A stretch of 64,000 nt of DNA, from the NCBI RefSeq assembly GCF_019443325.1, contig NZ_CP080383.1:3968001-4032000 (forward strand), read 5' to 3'. This document shows positions 45,371 through 54,730 of the stretch, one piece after another (positions within the stretch are counted from its first letter, which is position 1; each line of letters opens with the position of its first letter). The translations under genes were made by a program, and so were the position numbers. The stretch comes from Cryobacterium sp. PAMC25264 (lineage in GTDB: Bacteria; Actinomycetota; Actinomycetes; Actinomycetales; Microbacteriaceae). The notes beneath the pieces are model-generated. The model did not search any database. It was not told where the DNA came from and saw only the letters and a program-made list of their open reading frames with translations.

Positions 45371-46076
45371 ATTCAGATCGTCAGCGTTCTCAATGTTCAA
45401 CCAACGCCAACCGGCGCGGATGGCGGAGGAAGACTCCGTTGTCGTGATCGGCCTCGGCCGGTTCGGCAGCGCACTCGCCCTCGAGCTCATGGCCAGCGGC
45501 ACCGAGGTGCTCGGCATTGATGGCAACGAGGAGATCGTGCAGGCGCACAACCGCCTCCTCACCCACGTCGTGCGCGCCGACTCCACCAAGGAGGAGACGC
45601 TACGGCAACTCTCCGTCCCTGAATTCAGCAGCGTGGTGGTCGCTATCGGTGGCGATATCCAGGCGAACATCCTCACGGCGTCGCTGCTGCTCAAGCTCGG
45701 CATCCCCAACATCTGGGCCAAGTCGGTGAGCGAGCCGCACGGTGAGATCTTGCGCCAGTTGGGGGTGAACCACGTGATCTACCCGGAGAAGGACATGGGC
45801 AAGCGCGTCGCGCACCTGGTGCGCGGGGTGATGCAGGACTACATCGACATCGGCGAGGATTTCGCCCTGGTGAAAACGGCTCCGCCACGGGAGATCCTCG
45901 GTCTGCCGCTCAGCCAGACCAAGGTGCGCACCGTCCACGGGGTCACCGTCACCGCGTATCACCGCCAGGGCCAGGGCTGGAGCTACACCACCATGGAGAC
46001 CGTGATCGAGGAGGGCGACATCATCCTGGTCGCCGGGTCCACCGAGCGGGTCGAGTCATTCAGCCGGTTGCGATGA
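45363..46076 (+). CDS. ktrA: KtrA/TrkA-type RCK regulatory subunit
   Basis: The protein has 237 residues from TTG 45363, chosen because AAGGAGAGG lies just before it and it overlaps the ktrB stop by eight bases. The Rossmann motif V-V-V-I-G-L-G-R-F-G and the RCK-N fold are followed by a C-terminal RCK-C domain (E-E-G-D-I-I-L-V-A-G). It gates the channel in response to nucleotides or cyclic di-AMP in known systems. Its stop overlaps the next start (ATGA). Confidence 0.9.
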   Translation: MAKFRSSAFSMFNQRQPARMAEEDSVVVIGLGRFGSALALELMASGTEVLGIDGNEEIVQAHNRLLTHVVRADSTKEETLRQLSVPEFSSVVVAIGGDIQANILTASLLLKLGIPNIWAKSVSEPHGEILRQLGVNHVIYPEKDMGKRVAHLVRGVMQDYIDIGEDFALVKTAPPREILGLPLSQTKVRTVHGVTVTAYHRQGQGWSYTTMETVIEEGDIILVAGSTERVESFSRLR

Positions 46077-46312
46077 CGATCCCCGCCTGCGACTTCCTGG
46101 CCGGCGCCGACCTCGGCACCCGCGTCGTCGTGCGGACGCGCATCGAGGGCGGGTACACGGATGCGCTCGGCTACCTGCGTTCCTGCGACCTCACACACTG
46201 CACCGTGGAGACCAAGCGGGGTACGGTGTCGCTCGCGCTCGCCGATGTCGTCGCGGCCAAAGAGGTTCCGCCGCCTCCCGCGCCGCGCCCGCGCCGCCAC
46301 GTCGGCGAGTAG
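46073..46312 (+). CDS. Small SH3-like domain protein coupled to ktrA
   Basis: The protein has 79 residues. The segment G-T-R-V-V-V-R-T-R-I through G-T-V-S-L-A-L-A-D-V-V-A-A-K-E-V-P-P resembles the N-terminal SH3-like domain found before the GNAT part of Rv0428c-type acetyltransferases, but no acetyltransferase part follows. The tail is Pro/Arg-rich. The ATGA overlap puts it in the potassium operon. The function is unknown, and the domain match is from memory of the family. Confidence 0.65.
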   Translation: MTIPACDFLAGADLGTRVVVRTRIEGGYTDALGYLRSCDLTHCTVETKRGTVSLALADVVAAKEVPPPPAPRPRRHVGE

Positions 46313-46324
46313 CCCTACTCAGCC

Positions 46325-46382
46325 ACGACTGGTCCCATTGCGGACATATGCACCCGGCGCACCGGGACCAGTTGTCCGCCTG
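46325..46382. repeat. Palindromic repeat, left copy beside the MFS gene
   Basis: ACTGGTCCC (46328-46336) pairs with GGGACCAGT (46364-46372), while GCGGACA (46340-46346) pairs with TGTCCGC (46373-46379); the two stems exclude each other. A 38-bp segment at 46341-46378 recurs in the same orientation at 47938-47975 with five changes. It lies between convergent genes and may terminate both. Confidence 0.65.
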
Positions 46383-46402
46383 GGGTGCAGTTGGGCGTGG
46401 GG

Positions 46403-47833
46403 TCAGGCGGGAGCGGCCTCGGTGGCGGGAGCGTCGAGCGCGGGGGTGTCGCGACCGACCCGGCCGGACAGGAGCAGGCCACCGATCGCCAGCAGCGCGG
46501 AGAGGGTGAACGAGGCCGTGTAGGTGGCCGTGCCGCCCAGCGGGGTGACCGCCACGAACACCACGGCGGTGGCCGCGAGCGCCAGCGCGGCGCCGATCGA
46601 GTCCGCGATGAGCAGCGCGGAGGAGTTGAAGCCCTGCTGGTCGGGCGCCGAGAGCCGCAGCACCCGCCCGCTCTGCCGGGGCACGAGCGTGCCCATCCCC
46701 GCTCCGGCGACGGCCCAGCCGCCGATGGCCAGCGCCGGCGGCAGGCCGAACGCCGCCGTCAGCGCGGATGCCACGATCGCCACAAGCAGCAAAGCGCTCC
46801 CCAGCCGCATACTGCCCTGGTCGCTCAGCACCGTGGCGTAGCGGCCCTGGAGCCACGACGCGGTGGCCCAGCTGAGGCCTGCGCAGCTCAGCGCGAGTCC
46901 GGCCAGCACGGGGGAGAGCCGGTACTCCCCGGTCAGCAGTGCCGGTAGGTACACCTCGGTGGAGAGGAACGCCCCCGAGACCAGGCCCCGGATGCTCATC
47001 ACGACGGGCAGGCCGCGGCGGCCGCTCAAGGTTCCAGCGGGCAGCAGCGGCCGGAGCGCCACCCCCGCGAGCACAAACGCCAGCCCGGTTCCCGCCCAAA
47101 GCAGGGCGCCGGGCAGCTGAGCCGCCAGGGATGCACAGAGCACCGCCGCCGCCGCGCCGAGCGACCATAGCGTGCGGGACAGGCGCCAGGGCGCCCGCAC
47201 CGTCGTCGGCCGCTCCCGTTCGGCCGCCGCGACGGCGACCAGGCCGGGCCGCAGCATCACCAGGGCGGCCAGGACGAGCACCACCACGCCCAGGAACACC
47301 CAGCGCCAACTGGTGAACTCGACCACCACGCCCGCAATGAACGGGCCGATCAACGACGGAATCACCCAGGCCCCGGCGAAGGCGCCGAAGATGGCCGGAT
47401 GCATCCGCTGCGGGTAGACCCGCGCCACGACGACGTACAGCGACACGCTCAGGGCGCCGCCGCCGAGGCCGTGCACCAGCCGGCCCACGATGAGGGCGGG
47501 CATGGATGCGGCGGTGCCGGCGATCACCAGGCCCACGACGAACAGCGCCACGGCCGTGATCACCACGGGCACCGGCCCGGAGCGGTCGGCCCAGTTGCCC
47601 GCGGCGACCATGCCCACGACCCCGACGGCGAGCGGGCCGGAGAACGCCAGGGCGTAGAGGGATTCGCCGTCGAGAGCGGCGCTGATGGTTGGCATCACCG
47701 TGGTCACCGCGAGGGCCTCGAAGGCGGCGAGGAAGATCAGCGCGAGGATTCCGACGGTGACCCAGATGAACTCCCGGCCGAAGATGGAGGGCGTTCGCGG
47801 CAGCGCGGAGGGGCTCGGTCGGGGAAGTGGCAC
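46403..47833 (-). CDS. MFS transporter, drug-efflux type
   Basis: The protein has 476 residues and about fourteen hydrophobic segments, with motif A as G-N-W-A-D-R-S-G-P-V-P-V and the motif-C-like segment G-A-W-V-I-P-S-L-I-G-P-F near residue 155. The GTG start at 47833 has TACGAT seven bases upstream, close to the leaderless spacing. Near-identical palindromic repeats flank the gene. Substrate unknown. Confidence 0.82.
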   Translation of the reverse strand: MPLPRPSPSALPRTPSIFGREFIWVTVGILALIFLAAFEALAVTTVMPTISAALDGESLYALAFSGPLAVGVVGMVAAGNWADRSGPVPVVITAVALFVVGLVIAGTAASMPALIVGRLVHGLGGGALSVSLYVVVARVYPQRMHPAIFGAFAGAWVIPSLIGPFIAGVVVEFTSWRWVFLGVVVLVLAALVMLRPGLVAVAAAERERPTTVRAPWRLSRTLWSLGAAAAVLCASLAAQLPGALLWAGTGLAFVLAGVALRPLLPAGTLSGRRGLPVVMSIRGLVSGAFLSTEVYLPALLTGEYRLSPVLAGLALSCAGLSWATASWLQGRYATVLSDQGSMRLGSALLLVAIVASALTAAFGLPPALAIGGWAVAGAGMGTLVPRQSGRVLRLSAPDQQGFNSSALLIADSIGAALALAATAVVFVAVTPLGGTATYTASFTLSALLAIGGLLLSGRVGRDTPALDAPATEAAPA

Positions 47834-47925
47834 GAGTGTGATCGTAGAACCTCAACCGCCCTTGAGGTCAACCCGGGCGGATGCCGCCTCCTGCCCCGCT
47901 CCCCGCCGCCGCCCGCCCGCGGTAG

Positions 47926-47988
47926 CTGTTGCCCGTCCGGACAATTGCGCCCGGCGTACCGGGACCATTTGTCCGTTTCGGCAACAAG
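47926..47988. repeat. Palindromic repeat, right copy beside the MFS gene
   Basis: An outer stem CTGTTGCC with GGCAACA and an inner stem CGGACAA with TTGTCCG surround CCCGG/CCGGG. The core 47938-47975 matches the left copy at 33 of 38 positions. It lies between the divergent side of the MFS gene and the tRNA. Confidence 0.65.
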
Positions 47989-48004
47989 TGGCGGGTTAAA
48001 GCGG

Positions 48005-48030
48005 AAACGCCCGCACGGTGGCGGGCGTTT
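48005..48030 (-). terminator. Terminator of the tRNA-Ser gene
   Basis: AAACGCCCGC and GCGGGCGTTT form a perfect 10-bp stem with a six-base loop, four bases past the tRNA 3' end, ending in a short T-run on the minus strand. Confidence 0.75.
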
Positions 48031-48033
48031 CAC

Positions 48034-48121
48034 TGGCGGAGAATGGGGGATTCGAACCCCCGAGGGCTTTCACCCAACACGCTTTCCAAGCGTGCGCCAT
48101 AGGCCACTAGGCGAATTCTCC
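48034..48121 (-). tRNA. serT: tRNA-Ser (anticodon GGA)
   Basis: The acceptor stem GGAGAAT/ATTCTCC is followed by G and an encoded CCA. The D arm is G-C-C...G-G-C, the anticodon stem CACGC/GCGTG encloses TTGGAAA, a long variable arm fits a class II tRNA, and the T arm has GGGGG-TTCGAAT-CCCCC. The total is 88 bases including CCA. It reads UCC and UCU serine codons. Confidence 0.95.
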
Positions 48122-48232
48122 TGAACCGGTCGATTCGTCAAGACAACGACCAGGGAAAATCTTACCTGCTTCTGCGAGCTCCCGCTGACACGTCGATCGG
48201 CAGCCGGGTTTGGGCGCTGGCCCGAGACGCCC

Positions 48233-48238
48233 TAAACT
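48233..48238 (+). promoter_or_regulatory. -10 element TAAACT of the SRP RNA gene
   Basis: TAAACT ends about seven bases before the first base of the SRP RNA stem, the right place for its promoter. Confidence 0.55.
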
Positions 48239-48244
48239 GGCAAT

Positions 48245-48336
48245 GGCTCCTCGCGTGGCGCTATCTCAGCCAACTCCCCCAGGACGGAAACGTAGCAAGG
48301 GTAACTGGGCTCTGGTGGGTGCGCGAGGAGTTTTAC
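48245..48336 (+). ncRNA. ffs: Signal recognition particle RNA, small bacterial type (4.5S)
   Basis: The terminal stem GGCTCCTCGCG pairs with CGCGAGGAGTT. The conserved SRP54-binding tip reads CCAGGACGGAAACGTAGCAA, with the GGAA tetraloop-like core and the symmetric loop AGCA. The length of about 92 bases fits the small bacterial form. It binds Ffh and directs membrane proteins to the translocon. A T-rich TTTTAC follows the last stem. Exact ends are approximate by a few bases. Confidence 0.88.
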
Positions 48337-48541
48337 TTTGCCCGCAGCGGGCACCTCGGTGGGCACCGCAGCCGGGCCCCATCCGGCCCCGCAACCCGCC
48401 CACCGCGCAGGCCGCAGGCGAATCGCTCAGCCTAGCCCTCTCCAGCCTCCTCATGCGGGACTAACGTCCCCTGCGCGGCATCCGGGCGCTTCCTAGACTT
48501 GAACAGCGCCAGTGGCGCCCATAGAGCACCTGGAGTCCGTG

Positions 48542-51016
48542 ATGGTTCAGTCGTCCAACGCCACCTCATCATTCACCTGGCCCAGCCGCCTTCCGCACAG
48601 CCTGAGCGCCGAAGCTCTCGCCAGTGTGGATGCCTGGTGGCGCGCAGCCAACTACCTCTCGGTCGGGCAGATCTATCTGCTCGACAACCCGCTACTGCGC
48701 GAACCCCTCACCCGGGAGCACATCAAGCCGCGCCTGCTCGGCCACTGGGGCACCACCCCGGGCCTCAACTTCCTCTACGCGCACCTGAACCGGGTCATCC
48801 GCGAACGCGAGATCAGCACCCTCTACATCACCGGCCCCGGCCACGGCGGGCCCGGCATGGTCGCCAACGCCTACCTCGACGGCACCTACTCCGAGATCTA
48901 CTCCGGCATCGACCAGTCCGTCGACGGCGTCAAGGGCCTGTTCCGCCAGTTCTCCTTCCCGGGCGGCATCCCCAGCCACGCCTCACCCGAGACCCCCGGT
49001 TCCATCCACGAGGGCGGCGAGCTCGGCTACGCCCTCAGCCACGCCTACGGCGCCGCGTTCGACAACCCCGACCTGCTCGTCGCGGCCGTCATCGGCGACG
49101 GCGAGGCCGAGACCGGCCCGCTGGCCACCAGCTGGCACTCCAACAAGTTCGTCAACCCGCTCGAAGACGGCGTCGTGCTGCCGATCCTGCACCTCAACGG
49201 GTACAAGATCGCCAACCCCACCGTGCTCGCCCGCATCCCCGAGCACGAACTGCTCGACCTCATGCGCGGCTACGGCCACAACCCGCACATCGTCTCCGGC
49301 GGTTTCGACGGCGAAGACCCCCTGGCCGTGCACCAGCGCATGGCGCAGACCCTCGACGAGGTGCTCAACGAGATCGCCGCGATCAAGCGCGCCGCCCTCG
49401 CCGGCAGCACCGACCGGCCGCGCTGGCCGATGATCATCCTGAAGACCCCCAAGGGCTGGACCTGCCCGCCGGTCATCGACGGTGTGCAGGTGGAGGACTC
49501 CTGGCGCTCGCACCAGGTGCCGCTCGTGAACGCCCGCGACACCCAGTCGCACACCGATGTGCTCGAGTTCTGGCTCAAGTCGTACCGGCCCGAGGAACTC
49601 TTCGACGAGGCCGGTGCCCCGGTGGGCATCATCTCCGCCCTCGCCCCGCACGGCGACCTGCGCATGAGCGCCAACCCGGTCGCCAACGGCGGGCTGCTGC
49701 GCCGCGATCTCAAGCTGCCCAACTTCCGCGAGTACGCGGTGGATGTGCCGTCCCCCGGCGCCACCGTCGACGAGGCCACCAAGGTGCTCGGCACCTGGCT
49801 GGCCGACGTCATCCGCGACAACCCCGACAACTTCCGCATCTTCGGACCCGACGAGACCGCATCCAACCGGCTCGCGCCGGCCGTCTACGCCGCCACCGAC
49901 AAGCAGTGGAACGCTGAATACATCCCCGAAGACACCAACCTCGCCCGCGCCGGCCGGGTCATGGAGATGCTCAGCGAGCACCAGTGCCAGGGCTGGCTGG
50001 AGGGCTATCTGCTCACCGGGCGCCACGGCCTGTTCAACTGCTACGAGGCGTTCATCCACATCATCGACTCGATGTTCAACCAGCACGCCAAGTGGCTCAA
50101 GGTCACCCGGGAGATCCCGTGGCGCCGCTCGATCTCGAGCCTGAACTACCTGCTCTCCTCTCACGTCTGGCGCCAGGACCACAACGGCTTCAGCCACCAG
50201 GACCCGGGGTTCATCGACCATGTCGTGAATAAGAGCGCGGATGTCGTGCGGGTGTACCTGCCGTTCGATGCGAACACGCTGCTGTCGATCTACGACCACT
50301 GCCTGCGCAGCGTGGACTACGTCAACGTGGTGGTGGCCGGCAAGCAGCCGGCCCCGAACTGGCTCACCATGGACCAGGCCGTCGCGCACTGCGAGCGGGG
50401 CCTGGGTATCTTCGAGTGGGCCGGCACCGAAGAGCCCGGCACCGAACCCGATGTGGTGCTCGCCGCCGCCGGCGAGGTGCCCACCCTCGAGGTGCTCGCC
50501 GCCGCCAAGATCCTGCGCGAGGCCATGCCCGACCTCAGCGTGCGCGTGGTCAACGTGGTCGACCTGATGCGCCTGCAGTCCGAGGACGACCACCCGCACG
50601 GGCTGAGCGACCGCGAGTTCGACGCCTACTTCACCGCCGACAAGCCCATCGTGTTCGCATACCACGGGTACCCGTGGCTGATCCACCGGCTCACCTACAA
50701 GCGCCACGGCCACTCCAACCTGCACGCCCGCGGGTACAAAGAGAACGGGACGACGACGACGCCGTTCGACATGGTCATGCTCAACGACCTCGACCGGTAC
50801 CACCTGGTGATGGATGTCATCGACCGGGTGCCCGGACTCGGAGCCCGTGCCGGACTGCTTCGCCAGCAGATGCAGGATGCCCGCCTGCGTGCCCGGCAGT
50901 ACACCCGCGACCACGGGGAAGACATTCCCGAGGTCACCGACTGGGTATGGGCTGGGAACGATGCCGCGGCAGCCGCCGCGCGCGCACTAGACACCACCGG
51001 CGGGGATAACGTATAA
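48542..51016 (+). CDS. xfp: Phosphoketolase (xylulose-5-P / fructose-6-P)
   Basis: The 824-residue thiamine-diphosphate enzyme splits xylulose-5-phosphate to acetyl-phosphate and glyceraldehyde-3-phosphate, and often fructose-6-phosphate too. The cofactor motif G185-D-G-E-A-E-T-G-P and the phosphoketolase signature [12 protein letters not shown] are present, and the length is normal. ATG 48542 follows CTGGAG; a GTG at 48512 is in frame, and TAGACT at 48494 could serve as the -10. It leads the xfp-pta-ackA operon and would consume the product of XylB. Confidence 0.95.
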   Translation: MVQSSNATSSFTWPSRLPHSLSAEALASVDAWWRAANYLSVGQIYLLDNPLLREPLTREHIKPRLLGHWGTTPGLNFLYAHLNRVIREREISTLYITGPGHGGPGMVANAYLDGTYSEIYSGIDQSVDGVKGLFRQFSFPGGIPSHASPETPGSIHEGGELGYALSHAYGAAFDNPDLLVAAVIGDGEAETGPLATSWHSNKFVNPLEDGVVLPILHLNGYKIANPTVLARIPEHELLDLMRGYGHNPHIVSGGFDGEDPLAVHQRMAQTLDEVLNEIAAIKRAALAGSTDRPRWPMIILKTPKGWTCPPVIDGVQVEDSWRSHQVPLVNARDTQSHTDVLEFWLKSYRPEELFDEAGAPVGIISALAPHGDLRMSANPVANGGLLRRDLKLPNFREYAVDVPSPGATVDEATKVLGTWLADVIRDNPDNFRIFGPDETASNRLAPAVYAATDKQWNAEYIPEDTNLARAGRVMEMLSEHQCQGWLEGYLLTGRHGLFNCYEAFIHIIDSMFNQHAKWLKVTREIPWRRSISSLNYLLSSHVWRQDHNGFSHQDPGFIDHVVNKSADVVRVYLPFDANTLLSIYDHCLRSVDYVNVVVAGKQPAPNWLTMDQAVAHCERGLGIFEWAGTEEPGTEPDVVLAAAGEVPTLEVLAAAKILREAMPDLSVRVVNVVDLMRLQSEDDHPHGLSDREFDAYFTADKPIVFAYHGYPWLIHRLTYKRHGHSNLHARGYKENGTTTTPFDMVMLNDLDRYHLVMDVIDRVPGLGARAGLLRQQMQDARLRARQYTRDHGEDIPEVTDWVWAGNDAAAAAARALDTTGGDNV

Positions 51017-51018
51017 CC

Positions 51019-53235
51019 GTGGCTCGAAGCATTTACATCACCTCCGCCGAGGGAAATACCGGCAAATCTACTATCGCGCTCGGCGTTCTCGACACCCTGT
51101 TGCACTCCATCGAGCGCGTGGGCGTCTTCCGCCCCATCGCCCGGTCCAAGCACAAGCCCGACTACGTTCTCGAGCTGTTGCTGAACCACCTGCAGGCCGG
51201 TAAGCCCGCAGGAACCAACCCGGCCGCCCAGCCGGCGCTCACCTACGACGAGTGCGTCGGCGTCACCTACGACGACGTGCACGCCGACCCGGATGCCGCA
51301 CTCGCCCGCATCGTGGCCCGCTACAAGGCCGTCGAAGCGCAGTGCGACGCCGTCGTGGTGATCGGCAGCGACTTCACCGACGTCGGCAGCCCCACCGAAC
51401 TGGCCTACAACGCCCGCATCGCCGCCAACCTCGGTGTTCCGGTGCTGCTCGTGCTCGCCGGCCGGGTGGGCTTCGGCCAGGGTGAAGGCCTCAGCCAGAG
51501 CGATCAGCTCGGCCAGAGCGAACCGCGCACCAGCGACGACATCCGTCAGCTCACCGATGTGGCGCTGACCGAACTGCAGTCCGAGCATGTGTCGCTGCTC
51601 GGCGTCGTGGTCAACCGCGCCGACCCCGCCAACCTCAACGGCCTCATCGCCGCGGTGCGCGAGGGCGTCGACAACCTGCCCGACGCACCGGATGCGATGC
51701 ACGCTGCCGTCGTGCCCGTCTGGGCGATCCCCGAAGACGCGTTCCTCGTGGCCCCGAGCATGAAGACGATCCTCGAAGCCACCCACGGCACCCTGGTGCA
51801 GGGTGACCCGGAGCTGCTCTCCCGCGAGGCGCTCAGCGTGGTCGTTGCCGCCATGTCGATGGTCAACGTGCTGCCCCGTCTCACCGAGGGCGCCGTCGTC
51901 GTGATCCCCAGCGACCGCCCCGAGGTGCTGCTGGCCGCCCTGATGGCCAACTCCTCCGCGACCTTCCCGTCGCTGGCCGGTGTTGTGCTCGTCGGCGGTT
52001 TCCCGCTGCCCGAGTCGATCGAACAGCTCATGAAGGGCCTCGCCCCGTCGGTGCCGATCATCCGCACCGACCTGGCCTCCTACGAGGCGGCGCTGCGCAT
52101 CACGCACACTCGCGGCCGCCTGGCCGCCGACTCGCAGCGCAAGCACGACACCGCCCTGGCGCTGTTCGAGCAGCACGTCGACGGCGGCGCCCTGCTCGAC
52201 CGTCTCAAGGTGAGCCGCGCCGACGTGGTCACCCCGCTCATGTTCGAGTACACCCTGCTCGAGCGCGCCCGCCAGAACCGCATGCGCATCGTGCTGCCCG
52301 AGGGGGACGACGATCGCGTGCTCCGCGCCGCCGCCACCCTACTGGCCCGCGACGTGGCCGACCTGATCATCCTCGGCGAGGAATTCGAGGTGCGTTCGCG
52401 CGCCATCGGCCTGGGCCTGGATATCGCCAAGGCCACCGTCGTTAGCCCGTTCGACGACGTGCTGCGGATGCGTTTCGCCGAGGAATACGCGCGCCTTCGC
52501 GCCCACAAGGGCGTCACCATCGATCAGGCCCGCGACGTCGTCACCGACGTCTCGTACTTCGGCACGATGATGGTGCAGCTGGGCCTGGCCGACGGCATGG
52601 TCTCCGGCGCGTCGCACACCACGGCGCACACCATCCGCCCGAGCTTCGAGATCATCAAGACCCGCCCCGGCGTGTCCGTGGTCTCCAGCGTGTTCCTGAT
52701 GGCCCTGGCCGACCGGGTGCTCGTCTACGGTGACTGCGCGGTCAACCCCGACCCCACCGCCGCGCAGCTGGCCGACATCGCCATCTCGGCATCGGAGACG
52801 GCTGTCGAGTTCGGCATCGAGCCGCGTATCGCGATGCTGTCGTACTCCACCGGCGGCTCCGGCAGCGGTGCGGATGTCGAAAAGGTGCGGGAGGCCACCG
52901 CCATCGTGCGCGAACGGCGCCCCGACCTGGCCGTGGAGGGCCCGATCCAGTACGACGCCGCCGCTGACGCAGCCGTGGCCGCGGCGAAGATGCCAGACTC
53001 CGCCGTGGCGGGCAAGGCGAACGTGTTCATCTTCCCCGACCTCAACACCGGCAACAACACCTACAAGGCGGTCCAGCGCAGCGCTGGCGCCGTGGCGATC
53101 GGCCCCGTCCTGCAGGGCCTGCGCAAACCCATCAACGACCTTTCCAGAGGAGCACTCGTGCAGGACATCGTGAACACCGTGGCGATCACCGCCATCCAGG
53201 CCGCATCGCTGGCCGCAGTGGAGGCAGCCGTATGA
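51019..53235 (+). CDS. pta: Phosphate acetyltransferase (long form)
   Basis: The protein has 738 residues from GTG 51019, two bases after xfp. The N-terminal P-loop-like domain (S-A-E-G-N-T-G-K-S-T near residue 9) and the DRTGG-type middle domain precede the catalytic PTA domain from about residue 400 (V-L-P-E-G-D-D-D-R-V-L-R; S-Y-S-T-G-G-S-G-S-G). It interconverts acetyl-phosphate and acetyl-CoA. The operon position fits acetyl-phosphate made by phosphoketolase. Confidence 0.95.
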   Translation: MARSIYITSAEGNTGKSTIALGVLDTLLHSIERVGVFRPIARSKHKPDYVLELLLNHLQAGKPAGTNPAAQPALTYDECVGVTYDDVHADPDAALARIVARYKAVEAQCDAVVVIGSDFTDVGSPTELAYNARIAANLGVPVLLVLAGRVGFGQGEGLSQSDQLGQSEPRTSDDIRQLTDVALTELQSEHVSLLGVVVNRADPANLNGLIAAVREGVDNLPDAPDAMHAAVVPVWAIPEDAFLVAPSMKTILEATHGTLVQGDPELLSREALSVVVAAMSMVNVLPRLTEGAVVVIPSDRPEVLLAALMANSSATFPSLAGVVLVGGFPLPESIEQLMKGLAPSVPIIRTDLASYEAALRITHTRGRLAADSQRKHDTALALFEQHVDGGALLDRLKVSRADVVTPLMFEYTLLERARQNRMRIVLPEGDDDRVLRAAATLLARDVADLIILGEEFEVRSRAIGLGLDIAKATVVSPFDDVLRMRFAEEYARLRAHKGVTIDQARDVVTDVSYFGTMMVQLGLADGMVSGASHTTAHTIRPSFEIIKTRPGVSVVSSVFLMALADRVLVYGDCAVNPDPTAAQLADIAISASETAVEFGIEPRIAMLSYSTGGSGSGADVEKVREATAIVRERRPDLAVEGPIQYDAAADAAVAAAKMPDSAVAGKANVFIFPDLNTGNNTYKAVQRSAGAVAIGPVLQGLRKPINDLSRGALVQDIVNTVAITAIQAASLAAVEAAV

Positions 53236-54425
53236 CCGCCATCCTCGTCATCAACAGCGGTTCGTCCTCGTTCAAGTACCAGCTGATCGACATCGACACC
53301 GAGACCGAACTGGCCGGCGGACTCGTCGAGCGCATCGGCGAGGGCACCGGACACGCCCGCCACACCAACACCGCCTCGGACGCGGGCCGCCAGGAGCAGA
53401 ACCTGCCGATCCCCGACCACACCGCGGGCTTCGCGCTCATGGTCGCCGCGTTCGCCGAGCACGGCCCGCAGCTGGCCGACGCCAACCTCATCGCCGTGGG
53501 CCACCGCGTCGTGCAGGGCGGCAGCATCTTCACCGGTCCCACCGTGATCGACGATGTCGTTCAGCAGCAGATCACCGACCTGGCCGACCTCGCCCCGCTG
53601 CACAACCCCGCGCACGTGCAGGGCATCATCGCGGCTCGCTCGAACTTCCCCGACGTGCCGCACGTGGCCGTCTTCGACACCTCGTTCCACCAAAGCATGC
53701 CGGCCGCCGCGTACACCTACGCGATCAACACGGCCCTCGCCGCGGAGCACAGCATCCGCCGGTACGGCTTCCACGGCAGCTCGCACAAGTTCGTCTCCGA
53801 GGCCGCAGCCGAGTTCCTCGGCCGCCCCCTCGCCGAGCTGAAGACCATCGTGCTGCACCTCGGCAACGGTGCGTCGGTCTGCGCCGTCGACGGCGGCAAG
53901 TCCATCGACACGTCGATGGGCCTCACCCCGCTGCAGGGCCTGGTGATGGGCACCCGCTCCGGCGACATCGACCCCGCGGTGCTGTTCCACCTGCACCGCA
54001 AGGCGGGTATGTCGATCGAACAGCTCGACACCATGCTCAATAAGGAGAGCGGCATGCTCGGCCTCACCGGCAACGGTGACATGCGCGACGTCGAAGACGC
54101 CGCCGTGGCCGGCGACGCTGTGGCTCAGGCCGCGCTCGACGTGTACTACCACCGCATCAAGGGCTACGTGGGCAACTACATCGCCCAGCTCGGTGGCCTC
54201 GACGTGATCGTCTTCACCGCCGGTGTCGGCGAGAACTCCGGCATCATCCGCGAGGGTGCCTTGCGCGGCCTCGAGGGTCTCGGCATCGAGATCGACCCGG
54301 CCAAGAACGACCCGTTCTCCCGGGTCGCCCGCGTCGTGTCGACGGATGCCTCGCGTGTCACCGTGCTCGTCATCCCCACCAACGAGGAGCTCGAGATCGC
54401 CCGCGAAACCCGCGCGGTCATCTAA
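53232..54425 (+). CDS. ackA: Acetate kinase
   Basis: The protein has 397 residues. All family motifs are present: I-N-S-G-S-S-S-F-K-Y, P-L-H-N-P-A-H-V, F-D-T-S-F-H-Q-S-M, R-Y-G-F-H-G-S-S-H and H-L-G-N-G-A-S. ATGA overlaps the pta stop, so the genes are translationally coupled. It makes ATP and acetate from acetyl-phosphate, completing the phosphoketolase route. Confidence 0.96.
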   Translation: MTAILVINSGSSSFKYQLIDIDTETELAGGLVERIGEGTGHARHTNTASDAGRQEQNLPIPDHTAGFALMVAAFAEHGPQLADANLIAVGHRVVQGGSIFTGPTVIDDVVQQQITDLADLAPLHNPAHVQGIIAARSNFPDVPHVAVFDTSFHQSMPAAAYTYAINTALAAEHSIRRYGFHGSSHKFVSEAAAEFLGRPLAELKTIVLHLGNGASVCAVDGGKSIDTSMGLTPLQGLVMGTRSGDIDPAVLFHLHRKAGMSIEQLDTMLNKESGMLGLTGNGDMRDVEDAAVAGDAVAQAALDVYYHRIKGYVGNYIAQLGGLDVIVFTAGVGENSGIIREGALRGLEGLGIEIDPAKNDPFSRVARVVSTDASRVTVLVIPTNEELEIARETRAVI

Positions 54426-54438
54426 CTCCCTCGCAGCA

Positions 54439-54505
54439 GTACCTCATTTGCGGACATCCCGCCTTCGCGACACAAGCGCAGGCCGGATGTCCGCATTTCA
54501 GTACC
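54439..54505. repeat. Palindromic element after ackA
   Basis: TGCGGACATCC (54449-54459) and GGATGTCCGCA (54485-54495) are perfect 11-bp arms with weaker GTAC pairing outside. They share the GCGGACAT core with the palindromes flanking the MFS gene. The location just after the operon suggests a transcript end. Confidence 0.6.
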
Positions 54506-54559
54506 AGGGCCGCCGTGTGTGTCGCCCCCACGCCGGTCGTGACCGCGGTCGCGAGCGGC

Positions 54560-54690
54560 GTCCACGGGTCGTCTCGCGGGGTCTCGACAGGCTCGACCAG
54601 CGAATGGGTTGCGTCGCGCTGTCGGGTTCGGGTGGGTGCGTGTGTGTCGTGCCCCCCGCGGTGGTCGAGCTTGTCGAGACCGGGTTCGTG
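54560..54690. repeat. Dispersed TCGAC-type repeats between ackA and the YccF gene
   Basis: GGTCTCGACAGGCTCGACC near 54578 and the opposed GGTCGAGCTTGTCGAGACC near 54661 form an inverted pair. With the palindrome they account for the gap 54426-54730; no ORF there is convincing. Confidence 0.7.
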
Positions 54691-54718
54691 AACACAGGAG
54701 CACCCCGAGCACCGCGAG

Positions 54719-54724
54719 TAGAAT
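54719..54724 (+). promoter_or_regulatory. -10 element TAGAAT of the YccF gene (leaderless)
   Basis: TAGAAT lies six bases before GTG 54731. Confidence 0.5.
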
Positions 54725-54730
54725 TCCGGC

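Noticed and set aside
48210..48464. 84-codon frame over the SRP RNA
   Set aside because: It overlaps the 4.5S RNA and its promoter; the RNA structure explains the sequence.
48983..50914. 643-codon minus-strand frame across phosphoketolase
   Set aside because: It is a shadow of xfp; the sense strand carries the conserved enzyme.
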